From Flavobacteriaceae bacterium S0862 (GTDB lineage: Bacteria; Bacteroidota; Bacteroidia; Flavobacteriales; Flavobacteriaceae): DNA of 64,000 nucleotides. Location: assembly GCA_023015825.1 (NCBI GenBank), contig JALKAW010000004.1, forward strand, positions 205,125 through 269,124, written 5' to 3'. The position numbers and the translations under genes were made by a program. Below are positions 52,701 to 60,898 of the stretch, one piece after another (the first letter of the stretch is position 1; every line of letters starts with the position of its first letter). The notes beneath the pieces were generated by a model. That model worked only from the letters and a program-made list of their open reading frames with translations. It was not told the origin of the DNA and ran no database searches.

Positions 52701-52731
52701 TTTGTGTTAACAGAAGAGTTTAATATCTTCG
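52701..52731 (+). promoter_or_regulatory. Bacteroidota-type promoter of the glycosyltransferase, possibly leaderless
   Basis: TTTG at 52701-52704, 19 nt, TATCTTCG at 52724-52731. The start codon is 4 nt after the -7 box, so the transcript would begin at or next to the ATG. Confidence 0.6.
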
Positions 52732-52735
52732 CCTC

Positions 52736-53743
52736 ATGCAACAACCTCTTATTAGTATTCTAACACCTTTTAAAAACACCTCCAAATATCTAGAAGAATG
52801 TTTAGACTCAATTATTAATCAGACCTACTCTAATTGGGAATTGTTGATTGTTGATGATGCTTCGACTGATAATAGTTATAGTATCGTTTCAGCATATTCA
52901 AAAAAAGACCCTAGAATCAAACTCTTTAAAAATGATGGCTCTGGAATTATCGAGGCATTGCGTTTAGCGTTTCAATACAGTTTAGGTGAATTTATTACAA
53001 GAATGGATAGTGATGATATCATGACGACCAACAAACTTGAACTGATGGTAAATTCACTAAGAGATTCTGGAAAAGGCCATGTTGCATTGGGTTTGGTTAG
53101 CTATTTTTCAAAAGAAGGTATTAGTGAAGGTTATGCAAATTATGAACAATGGTTAAATAAACTCACAAGATTAGGGAGTAATTACTCTGAGATATATAAG
53201 GAATGCGTCATCCCTTCACCTTGTTGGATGACTTATAGAGAAGATTTTATAAATTGTGAAGCTTTTATACCAAATCGATATCCTGAAGATTACGATTTAG
53301 CATTTAGGTTCTATAAGTATGAATTAAAATGTATTCCAACTAAAGAAATGCTTCATCATTGGCGAGATTATCCCATTAGAACATCTAGAACGCATGAACA
53401 TTATGCACAAAATCATTTTATCGATTTAAAATTACATTACTTTTTAGAATTGAATTATGATAGTTCAAGACCCCTAACTATTTGGGGAGCAGGACTCAAA
53501 GGAAAGACAGTAGCAAAATCATTAGCAGCTAAAAACATTCCCTTTCATTGGATTTGCGACAACCCAAAAAAAATAAACAAGCATATTTACAACCAACAAC
53601 TTAAAGAGTTCAAGTATTTGGAGCACTTAAAAAATCCTCAGAGTATAATAACTGTGGCTAATAACGAAGCTCAAAAGGAGATTAGAGACTATTTGCACAA
53701 ACAGAATATGAAGACGATGATAGATTACTTTTTCTTCTGCTAA
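52736..53743 (+). CDS. Family 2 glycosyltransferase with a C-terminal Rossmann-like domain
   Basis: A 335-residue protein. Residues 1-230 are a GT-A domain: ISILTPFKNTSKYLEECLDS, LLIVDDASTDNS and the metal-binding RMDSDD. It has no membrane helix. Residues about 240-335 form a second domain starting LTIWGAGLKGKTVAKSLAA, with ICDNPKKINKHIYNQ, which resembles NAD(P)-binding Rossmann-like modules found in sugar and methyl transfer enzymes. It probably adds a sugar to a surface polysaccharide, but no polysaccharide cluster surrounds it. The acceptor is unknown. Confidence 0.85.
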   Translation: MQQPLISILTPFKNTSKYLEECLDSIINQTYSNWELLIVDDASTDNSYSIVSAYSKKDPRIKLFKNDGSGIIEALRLAFQYSLGEFITRMDSDDIMTTNKLELMVNSLRDSGKGHVALGLVSYFSKEGISEGYANYEQWLNKLTRLGSNYSEIYKECVIPSPCWMTYREDFINCEAFIPNRYPEDYDLAFRFYKYELKCIPTKEMLHHWRDYPIRTSRTHEHYAQNHFIDLKLHYFLELNYDSSRPLTIWGAGLKGKTVAKSLAAKNIPFHWICDNPKKINKHIYNQQLKEFKYLEHLKNPQSIITVANNEAQKEIRDYLHKQNMKTMIDYFFFC

Positions 53744-53819
53744 ACGTTAAAATTCTCAAATAGGCAACAGCAAATCTCAATTCATTTTCTATCTTTACCC
53801 TTATAAATAATACTTACGA

Positions 53820-55715
53820 ATGCAGTTTAAGCACCCAGAAATTCTATACTTTTTATTTTTACTGCTAATTCCTATAATTATTCATCTTTTTCAATTACGT
53901 CGTTTTGAAAAAGTGCCATTTACCAATGTTCAGTTTTTAAAAAACGTGATTATACAAACGCGTAAAAGCTCGCAGCTTAAAAAATGGCTAACTCTTATTA
54001 CACGACTATTACTTTTTACAGCAATTATTTTTGCCTTTGTACAACCCTATTTTTCTGAATCTGAAGGTTTAAACATAAAAACAGAAACGGTTGTTTATTT
54101 AGACAACTCTTTTAGCATGCAAGCTAAAGGAAGTAAAGGAGAATTGCTTAAACGCAGTGTTCAAGATATTTTAAACACACTAGATAATTCTGATGAAATA
54201 ACGCTATTCACAAACGATAACACTTTTATACACGCAACTCGAAAAACGCTTTCTAACGAACTATTACAACTCAATTATTCACCAAGTCAGCTAGATTACG
54301 ACGCAGTAATCCTTAAAGGAGAAAAATTATTTAGTAAAGATGATGCTTCATCTAAGAACCTAGTTTTATTATCTGATTTTCAAATAAATAACACTACGTT
54401 AAGTGATGATTTAAATGCAACATACACTCTAAACTTGGTGCAACTGGAAGCTGTAACAAATAGAAATATTAGCATTGATAGTGTCTACATTTCTAAGGAA
54501 ACACCATCAAATTTTGAGCTTACTGCTACTATTTCTGGGAATGAAAGTTTAGAAAATATATCTGTTGCCTTATATAATGATGATTTGTTATTGGCAAAAT
54601 CCGCCATAAACGATTCAAAACAAGCACTATTTACTCTGCCGACGAACACTGTTATTAATGGGAAAGTGACTGTAGAAGATTCTGGTTTTAAATTTGACAA
54701 TGCTTTGTATTTCAATATCAATAACAGAGACAAAATAAATGTGTTAACCATAAACCCATCTGAAAATAGTTATCTAAAACGCATTTTTACCGAAAATGAA
54801 TTTAACTACAAAGAGACAGATTTAGATAATCTAAATTACAACGAGATTGGAGACCAAAACTTAGCAGTGCTAAACGAGATAGATAATATTCCTGTATCGC
54901 TAATCAATTCATTAAATAGCTTTATAGCCAATGGAGGTAATGTTTTAATTATTCCTTCAATTAATGCTTCATTAAATTCTTACAATCAATTATTTAATTA
55001 TAATTCAGAAATAAATAATATTGAAAAAAGAATAACAACTATTAATTATTCACATCCAATATTAGACCAAGTATTTGACAAAGAAATTAGCAACTTTCAA
55101 TACCCAAAAGCTAATAGTTTTTATGAGCTAGGATCGGGCTCAAGTATTCTTAAATTTGAAGATGGAAAACCCTTTTTAAATCAACAAGGAAATATTTTTG
55201 CTTTTGCATCTGCACTAAATACATCAAATTCAAATTTCATTAACTCTCCACTTGTAGTGCCAGTGATTTATAATATTGGGAAACAAAGTTTAAAACTACC
55301 CCATCTTTATTATACTATTGGAGAAGAAAACACTTATGATATTAACATAACCCTTCAACAAGACGATATATTAAAATTGAAATCTATTAACGAAGAAATC
55401 ATCCCTCAACAGCGTTCATATAGCAATAAAATAAGTGTTATTACTACAGATATGCCATCAACTGCTGGAATTTATAGCATTAATAATAATGGAGAAACTT
55501 TAAAAAAGGTTAGCTATAATTACAATAGAAATGAGAGCAACTCACAGTATATGAATTTGTCCAATTTTCAGAACGCTACGGTTTCAAACTCTATTGAAGA
55601 TGTATTCACTTCCATAAAAAATAAATCAAATATTAATGAGCTATGGAAATGGTTTACTATTTTTGCACTAGTCTTATTAGTAATAGAGATGCTCATATTA
55701 AAATATTTTAAATGA
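53820..55715 (+). CDS. BatA-domain membrane protein (aerotolerance-type)
   Basis: A 631-residue protein with the N-terminal BatA signature MQFKHPEILYFLFLLLIPIIIHLFQLRRF, two membrane segments near 1-25 and 60-75, a von Willebrand-like region (VVYLDNSFSMQAKGSKGELL) and a C-terminal helix (WKWFTIFALVLLVIEMLILKYFK). The remainder is exposed. The canonical Bat operon partners (MoxR ATPase, BatB-E) are absent, so this is one of the many free-standing BatA-like proteins. It overlaps the following gene by 4 nt. Confidence 0.85.
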   Translation: MQFKHPEILYFLFLLLIPIIIHLFQLRRFEKVPFTNVQFLKNVIIQTRKSSQLKKWLTLITRLLLFTAIIFAFVQPYFSESEGLNIKTETVVYLDNSFSMQAKGSKGELLKRSVQDILNTLDNSDEITLFTNDNTFIHATRKTLSNELLQLNYSPSQLDYDAVILKGEKLFSKDDASSKNLVLLSDFQINNTTLSDDLNATYTLNLVQLEAVTNRNISIDSVYISKETPSNFELTATISGNESLENISVALYNDDLLLAKSAINDSKQALFTLPTNTVINGKVTVEDSGFKFDNALYFNINNRDKINVLTINPSENSYLKRIFTENEFNYKETDLDNLNYNEIGDQNLAVLNEIDNIPVSLINSLNSFIANGGNVLIIPSINASLNSYNQLFNYNSEINNIEKRITTINYSHPILDQVFDKEISNFQYPKANSFYELGSGSSILKFEDGKPFLNQQGNIFAFASALNTSNSNFINSPLVVPVIYNIGKQSLKLPHLYYTIGEENTYDINITLQQDDILKLKSINEEIIPQQRSYSNKISVITTDMPSTAGIYSINNNGETLKKVSYNYNRNESNSQYMNLSNFQNATVSNSIEDVFTSIKNKSNINELWKWFTIFALVLLVIEMLILKYFK

Positions 55716-56962
55716 ACGTACTTATAAAGTCTGCTACAATACTAGATTCCAAAAGCGATTTTCACAATCAAACACAAGATATTTTAATTGAAAAAGGAAT
55801 CATTACCAACATTTCTAAACGCATAAAAAACCCCAATAATTACAGAGAAATCCAACTTGAAAACTTACACATTTCTCAAGGTTGGTTCGATAGTAGTGTA
55901 TGCTTTGGTGAACCTGGGTTTGAAGAAAGAGAAACAATAGCAAATGGTCTTAAAACCGCAGCAAAATCAGGCTTTACAAATGTAGCGTTAAATGCTAACA
56001 CTTATCCTGTATTAGATACTAATTCAGATATTTCCTTCGTCAAATCTATAACTCAAAACAATGCTGTATCCTTACATCCAATTGGTGCCTTAACAAAAAA
56101 TAGTCAAGGTAAAGACTTAGCCGAATTATTCGATATGACCAATGCTGGAGCTGTCGCTTTTAGTGATTACAAAAAACCTATTAGCAATCCAAACTTAATG
56201 AAGATAGCGTTACAATACGCTGGCAGTTTTAATGGGTTGGTTTGTTCTTTTCCACAAGACAATAATATTGCTGGGCAAGGTGTGATGAACGAGCATATTA
56301 CGAGTACTACTATTGGACTTAAAGGTATTCCAGCACTTGCAGAAGAGCTTCAAGTTGCCAGAGACTTATTTATTTTAGAATATGCAGAAGGAAAATTACA
56401 CATCCCTACAATTTCTACTGCAAAATCAGTAGCATTGATAAGAGAAGCGAAAAAGAAAAAAATCGACGTTACTTGTAGTGTAGCCATACATAATTTAGTG
56501 TTTAGTGACGATGCCTTAACAGGTTTTGATAGCAATTTTAAAGTATCTCCACCACTTCGAACCAAAGAAGACATTGACGCATTAATTAGTGGTTTAAAAG
56601 ATGGCACCATCGATATGGTAACAAGTGACCATAACCCTTTAGATATTGAACATAAAAAATTAGAATTTGATTTCGCATTAGACGGCACTATTGGATTAGA
56701 AAGCGCATTTGGAGCTTTAAACACAATACTTCCAACTAAAACAGTTGTAAAGTTATTAACCAAAGGAAAGGAACGATTTGGAATTGAAGATTGCACCATA
56801 AGCCTTGGAAACAAAGCGACTATGTCTCTTTTCAATCCAGATATCTCTTATGAATTTTCAAAAGAGGATATTATTTCGAAATCAAAAAACGCTATCTTTA
56901 AAGGGCAAGTACTTAAAGGAAAAGCATATGGTATTATAGCCAATAAAAAAATAATCTTATAA
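55712..56962 (+). CDS. Dihydroorotase-like protein lacking metal ligands
   Basis: A 416-residue protein with a full amidohydrolase/dihydroorotase backbone (LKTAAKSGFTNVALNANTYP, FKVSPPLRTKEDIDALI, GLKDGTIDMVTSDHNP, GTIGLESAFGAL). The first metal site HxH is missing: D60-S-S62-V-C64-F-G66-E-P holds Ser and Cys where two His are expected, and Gly where the substrate Arg sits. The TPHHL histidines are AIHNL, and the ATDHAPH tail is SDHNPL. Catalysis as a dihydroorotase is therefore unlikely. A structural partner of another enzyme or a new function are possible. Start overlaps the BatA gene stop (ATGA). Confidence 0.85.
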   Translation: MNVLIKSATILDSKSDFHNQTQDILIEKGIITNISKRIKNPNNYREIQLENLHISQGWFDSSVCFGEPGFEERETIANGLKTAAKSGFTNVALNANTYPVLDTNSDISFVKSITQNNAVSLHPIGALTKNSQGKDLAELFDMTNAGAVAFSDYKKPISNPNLMKIALQYAGSFNGLVCSFPQDNNIAGQGVMNEHITSTTIGLKGIPALAEELQVARDLFILEYAEGKLHIPTISTAKSVALIREAKKKKIDVTCSVAIHNLVFSDDALTGFDSNFKVSPPLRTKEDIDALISGLKDGTIDMVTSDHNPLDIEHKKLEFDFALDGTIGLESAFGALNTILPTKTVVKLLTKGKERFGIEDCTISLGNKATMSLFNPDISYEFSKEDIISKSKNAIFKGQVLKGKAYGIIANKKIIL

Positions 56963-56972
56963 TTTTAAAATT

Positions 56973-57305
56973 ATGGATAATCAAACAATAGAAGAAGGTC
57001 GAACAATCGCAATAATTAGTTACTTGACATTGTTTGGAGTCATTATTGCATTTTTTATGAATAATGAAAAGAAAAATAGATTTGTAGCTTTTCATCTTAG
57101 GCAAGCTCTAGGCTTATGGCTAACATTTTTTGCCTTAGGATATTTTGTTGGTCTTTTTGATAATTGGCTTATAACTATTGGCTTTTGGATTTTCTTTGGT
57201 GTATTATTCATCTTTGGATTTATGACAGCAGTTACAGGTCGCAACCAACCTACTCCAATTTTAGGAGAATTTTATCAACGTATTTTTGCAAGTTTCGGTA
57301 ACTAA
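56973..57305 (+). CDS. Three-helix membrane protein (DUF4870-like)
   Basis: A 110-residue protein, hydrophobic in three segments (IAIISYLTLFGVIIAFFMNN, LGLWLTFFALGYFVGLFD, WLITIGFWIFFGVLFIFGFMTAV). The pattern RFVAFHLRQALGLW is typical of DUF4870/Tic20-like proteins. The function is unknown. It is 10 nt after the dihydroorotase-like gene and abuts the esterase gene with no gap, so it is in the same operon. Confidence 0.8.
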   Translation: MDNQTIEEGRTIAIISYLTLFGVIIAFFMNNEKKNRFVAFHLRQALGLWLTFFALGYFVGLFDNWLITIGFWIFFGVLFIFGFMTAVTGRNQPTPILGEFYQRIFASFGN

Positions 57306-57962
57306 ATGACAAACACTAATCTTTCTCTAGAGCATATAGTAAGACCTTCGTCTCTAGCAAATAATGCTCCTTTAATCATAATGCTTCATGGTTATGGCAG
57401 CGATGAAAATGATTTGTTTTCATTTGCTTCAGAATTACCAGAAGAACTTTTTATCATTTCTGTTAAAGCACCTTATGCCATGCAGCCCTTTGGAAATGCT
57501 TGGTATGCTATAAATTTTGATGCAGAAAAAGGAAAATGGAGCGATAATGAACAAGCCATAAAATCAAGGGATTTGATTGCAAAGTTTATTAATGAAGCTT
57601 GTAAAGTCTACCCTGTGGATAGCAGTAATGTAACTTTATTAGGATTTAGTCAAGGCACTATTTTAAGTTATGCAGTAGCACTCACCTACCCAGAAAAAGT
57701 TAAAAACATAGTAGCTTTAAGTGGTTATATTAACTCAGACATTATCCCCAAAACGTTTGATAAAGCTAAATTATCACATCTAGATTTTTATTGTTCGCAT
57801 GGTAGTGTCGACCAAGTAATTCCTGTAGAATGGGCAAGACAATCTCCGAAAATTTTAGAATCGCTAAATGTTAAGCACCAATATTCGGAATTTCCTGTTG
57901 GACATGGCGTAGCACCTCAAAATTTTTATGACTTTAAGACGTGGCTAGTGAAGCGTACCTAA
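57306..57962 (+). CDS. Alpha/beta hydrolase, carboxylesterase/phospholipase type
   Basis: A 218-residue esterase of the YpfH/EstB type. The oxyanion motif is IIMLHGYGSDENDL, the nucleophile is S115 in GFSQGT, the Asp is in HGSVDQVIPVEWA, and the His in VGHGVAP. No signal peptide; it should be cytosolic and hydrolyse small carboxyl esters or lysophospholipids. It is the last gene of the BatA-to-esterase run and overlaps the convergent gene by 4 nt. Confidence 0.9.
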   Translation: MTNTNLSLEHIVRPSSLANNAPLIIMLHGYGSDENDLFSFASELPEELFIISVKAPYAMQPFGNAWYAINFDAEKGKWSDNEQAIKSRDLIAKFINEACKVYPVDSSNVTLLGFSQGTILSYAVALTYPEKVKNIVALSGYINSDIIPKTFDKAKLSHLDFYCSHGSVDQVIPVEWARQSPKILESLNVKHQYSEFPVGHGVAPQNFYDFKTWLVKRT

Positions 57963-58465
57963 TAGCTTTGTGGAGGGTACAAAAAGTGCTCAACCAATCT
58001 ATACGTTAGTTGTTTATCTTTACTAATTTCATAAGTTAAAAACAATTCTCCCCAATATTTTCCATCAGAGAAATCGGCAATTATCCATTTGTGATTCAAA
58101 AATTTAATATTGTTAATCATCATCTTTCCATCAGTCATAGAGGCATAAGGAACCAAAGGATGCTCACCTTTTGCTTCGTTTAATTTATATAACTCATCCT
58201 TTAAAAACGGAATTAAAGTTGTTACATCGATACCTTCTTTTTCAAAATAAGTAATAGCATCTTCATTATGCCCCAAGTTAAAGTACATGAGGTCAAAATT
58301 TTCATCTTGTAAAGCAGTTAATGAATCCTTATATATTTCTATGCGCTCTTTAGCGGTCGTAATATCTTTTTCATATTTCTCTAAAATACTTTTAGAATTA
58401 ACATACATAAAAAGCACCAATAACAAGGTGAACACAAATAGGTATAGATAAATTTTACTTTTCAT
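57959..58465 (-). CDS. Single-helix membrane protein, unknown function
   Basis: A 168-residue protein with an N-terminal signal anchor (IYLYLFVFTLLLVLFMYV), a helical stretch (KYEKDITTAKERIEIYKDSLTALQDENFDLMYFNLGHNEDAITYFEKEG) and a C-terminal beta-rich domain (INNIKFLNHKWIIADFSDGKYWGELFLTYEI). I recognise the type in flavobacteria as a hypothetical protein that follows the MBL hydrolase gene. It is 12 nt downstream of that gene and probably cotranscribed. No enzyme motif is visible. Confidence 0.78.
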   Translation of the reverse strand: MKSKIYLYLFVFTLLLVLFMYVNSKSILEKYEKDITTAKERIEIYKDSLTALQDENFDLMYFNLGHNEDAITYFEKEGIDVTTLIPFLKDELYKLNEAKGEHPLVPYASMTDGKMMINNIKFLNHKWIIADFSDGKYWGELFLTYEISKDKQLTYRLVEHFLYPPQSY

Positions 58466-58477
58466 AAAAACAATTAA

Positions 58478-59239
58478 TTAAATAGTCACTACTAAATTAT
58501 CGTAAGCCAGAAACACATTTTTAGGTAACGATTTTTCAACGTCGTCATGAAAACCTAGCAATGAGCTAATATGTGTTAAATATGCTTTCTTTGGGTTTAC
58601 TTTTTTGATGAAATTGAGTGCTTCTTTTAAATTAAAATGTGATTCATGCTTCTCTTCTCTTAAGGCATTTACAACCAATACTTCAACACCTTTTAATTTC
58701 TCTATTTCATCTTCTTCAACGGTTTTCATATCTGTGAGGTAAGCAAAGTCTTTAAATCTAAACCCAAAAACTTGCAATTTATTATGAAATCCGTTAATTG
58801 GTGTGGTTTCTAAATTACCTACTTGAAAAGGCTTATTCTCAATAATAATTTTCTTAACACTTGGAGCTCCAGGATATTTATTTTCAGTTTCAAAAATATA
58901 GTCAAAACGTCTTTCTAAAGAATCCATAACCCTTTTATGTGCAAAAATGGGTATATCTCCTTGTCTAAAAAAAAACGGCCTAATATCGTCTAACCCAGCG
59001 GTATGGTCTGCATGTTCATGAGTAAATAAAATACCATCAATTTTAGATACATTGGCACGAAGCATCTGCTGTCTAAAATCGGGGCCGCAATCAATAACAT
59101 AGAAATACTTATCCCATTCTATTAACACAGATACACGCAAACGCTTATCCTTTATATTCTTACTTAAGCAAACTGGATGATTGCTTCCTATTACAGGAAT
59201 TCCTTGAGATGTACCAGTTCCTAAAAAAGTTACCTTCAT
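58478..59239 (-). CDS. MBL-fold metallo-hydrolase (PhnP-like)
   Basis: A 253-residue metallo-beta-lactamase-fold enzyme. The motif T-H74-E-H76-A-D78-H79 lies in FTHEHADHTAGLDDIRPFFF, and later ligands are in DMKTVEEDE and YLTHISSLLGFH. The N-terminal LGTGTSQGIPVIG is typical of PhnP-like phosphodiesterases, which split cyclic nucleotides or similar esters. There is no phn operon here, so the substrate is unknown. It is divergent from the transhydrogenase genes. Confidence 0.9.
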   Translation of the reverse strand: MKVTFLGTGTSQGIPVIGSNHPVCLSKNIKDKRLRVSVLIEWDKYFYVIDCGPDFRQQMLRANVSKIDGILFTHEHADHTAGLDDIRPFFFRQGDIPIFAHKRVMDSLERRFDYIFETENKYPGAPSVKKIIIENKPFQVGNLETTPINGFHNKLQVFGFRFKDFAYLTDMKTVEEDEIEKLKGVEVLVVNALREEKHESHFNLKEALNFIKKVNPKKAYLTHISSLLGFHDDVEKSLPKNVFLAYDNLVVTI

Positions 59240-59470
59240 TTTCTATATATATAGAACCAAAATATACATAAATAGTAAATAAATTTTACAATAACCGCAA
59301 TTTTATTAGCAAAAAAGTTATTTTGCATTAATACTTTAAAAATATATAAATATACATTAGGTCTTGCCTGATAAAATAATTATCTATTGTTATTAAAAGA
59401 TGACAAAAGTCACATTAAAACCTTTAATTAAATCTTAATTTTATCCAATGCAACCTAAAACTTACAAAGT

Positions 59471-60586
59471 ATGAAAATAGGCGTTTTAAAGGAAACACAA
59501 AAAGGAGAAAAACGGGTTAGTATTTCACCGAAAATTGTTAAACAACTTGTAGATAAAAAATTTGAAGTTTTAGTAGAAAAAAATGCTGGCAAATCGGCTT
59601 CATTTAAAGATTCTGATTACAGCAGCTCAGGAGCCCAAATAGAGTCAAGAGGCGTTGTTTTTAAAGAAGCAGATGTTTTAATAAAAATTAATCCATTTGA
59701 TGCCGATGATTTAAAATTAGTCAATGAAGGACAGATTTTGATGAGTCAATTGTTTCATAAATCTCAACCAGAACTTGTTAAAGCAATAGCCAATACAGGT
59801 GCTAGCGCATTTTCTCTAGATGCAATGCCAAGAATATCAAGAGCACAAGATATGGATGTTTTGAGCTCTCAAAGTAATCTCTCTGGTTATAAAGCTGTTA
59901 TTCGAGGTGCTTATGAAATGACAAAAATTTTTCCATTAATGATGACTGCAGCAGGTACAATTACACCAGCAAGAGTTTTAGTTTATGGTGTTGGTGTTGC
60001 AGGTTTACAGGCAATTGCAACTGCCAAACGTCTAGGTGCTGTTGTTGAGGCTACTGATATTAGACCAGAAACAAAAGAGCAAACTGAGTCTTTAGGGGCA
60101 AAATTTATTACGGTTGAAAATGAAACCGATGATGTATCTGAAGGTGGCTATGCCAAAGTTGCCTCAGAAGATTATCTTAATAAACAAAAAGAAGCTGTAA
60201 ACAAATCATTATTTCAAGCAGATCTTGTAATTACTACTGCAATGATTCCTGGTAGGAAATCACCTGTACTTATTACTAAAGAGCAAGTTGATCAAATGAA
60301 AAATGGTGCTGTAATAATAGATTTAGCTGCTTTGCAAGGTGGAAATTGTGAATTAAGCAAAATGAATAAGACAGTAATTCATAACGGTGTAAAAATTATT
60401 GGAACTACAATTGCTCCTGAAAGTGTGTCTACTAATGCCAGTGACCTATTCGCTAAAAATATGTTTAATTTCCTTACTCATCTAACAGAAGGTAGTCAGT
60501 TTAAATGGGATTTAGAAGAGGAAATTACAAATGCAACATTAATAGTATATAATGGAGAAATAAGACAAAACGGAAAAATAGATTAA
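59471..60586 (+). CDS. pntAA: NAD(P) transhydrogenase subunit alpha, part 1 (NAD-binding domain I)
   Basis: A 371-residue soluble subunit. It begins MKIGVLKETQKGEKRVSISPK, the alanine-dehydrogenase-like start of domain I, and binds NAD through VLVYGVGVAGLQAIATAKRLGA. TPARVLVYG and TTAMIPGRKSPVLI are diagnostic. The length is that of the split alpha subunit, without the membrane part. With the next two genes it transfers hydride between NAD(H) and NADP(H), driven by proton flow. It is the first gene of the operon; pntAB follows after 3 nt. Confidence 0.95.
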   Translation: MKIGVLKETQKGEKRVSISPKIVKQLVDKKFEVLVEKNAGKSASFKDSDYSSSGAQIESRGVVFKEADVLIKINPFDADDLKLVNEGQILMSQLFHKSQPELVKAIANTGASAFSLDAMPRISRAQDMDVLSSQSNLSGYKAVIRGAYEMTKIFPLMMTAAGTITPARVLVYGVGVAGLQAIATAKRLGAVVEATDIRPETKEQTESLGAKFITVENETDDVSEGGYAKVASEDYLNKQKEAVNKSLFQADLVITTAMIPGRKSPVLITKEQVDQMKNGAVIIDLAALQGGNCELSKMNKTVIHNGVKIIGTTIAPESVSTNASDLFAKNMFNFLTHLTEGSQFKWDLEEEITNATLIVYNGEIRQNGKID

Positions 60587-60589
60587 AAT

Positions 60590-60898
60590 ATGAGTGAATT
60601 AATTGATTTTATAAGTAATAATCTCGAGATGATATATATTGTCATACTGATGATATTTGTAGGAGTTGAAGTAATTAGTCATGTGCCTGCTGTATTGCAC
60701 ACACCACTAATGTCTGGAGCAAATGCTATTCATGGTGTAGTAATAATAGGCGCCATACTTGTAATGCTTAATGCAGATCCAAATAATATTTTGGCTTTGT
60801 CTCTTGGTTTTGTAGCCGTATTACTAGGAACACTTAACGTGGTAGGAGGATTTGTAGTTACTGATCGCATGTTAGAAATGTTTAAAAAGAAAAAATAA
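60590..60898 (+). CDS. pntAB: NAD(P) transhydrogenase subunit alpha, part 2 (membrane)
   Basis: A 102-residue protein with three to four hydrophobic segments (MIYIVILMIFVGVEVISHVPAVLH, AIHGVVIIGAILVML, ILALSLGFVAVLLGTLNVVGGFVV). TPLMSGANAIHGVVI is characteristic of the alpha2 subunit of the proton channel domain. It lies 3 nt after pntAA and overlaps the pntB start by one base. Confidence 0.95.
   Translation: MSELIDFISNNLEMIYIVILMIFVGVEVISHVPAVLHTPLMSGANAIHGVVIIGAILVMLNADPNNILALSLGFVAVLLGTLNVVGGFVVTDRMLEMFKKKK

Noticed and set aside
56350..56835. 161-codon minus-strand open frame
   Set aside because: Antisense within the dihydroorotase-like gene; no recognisable features and the sense protein is clearly conserved.
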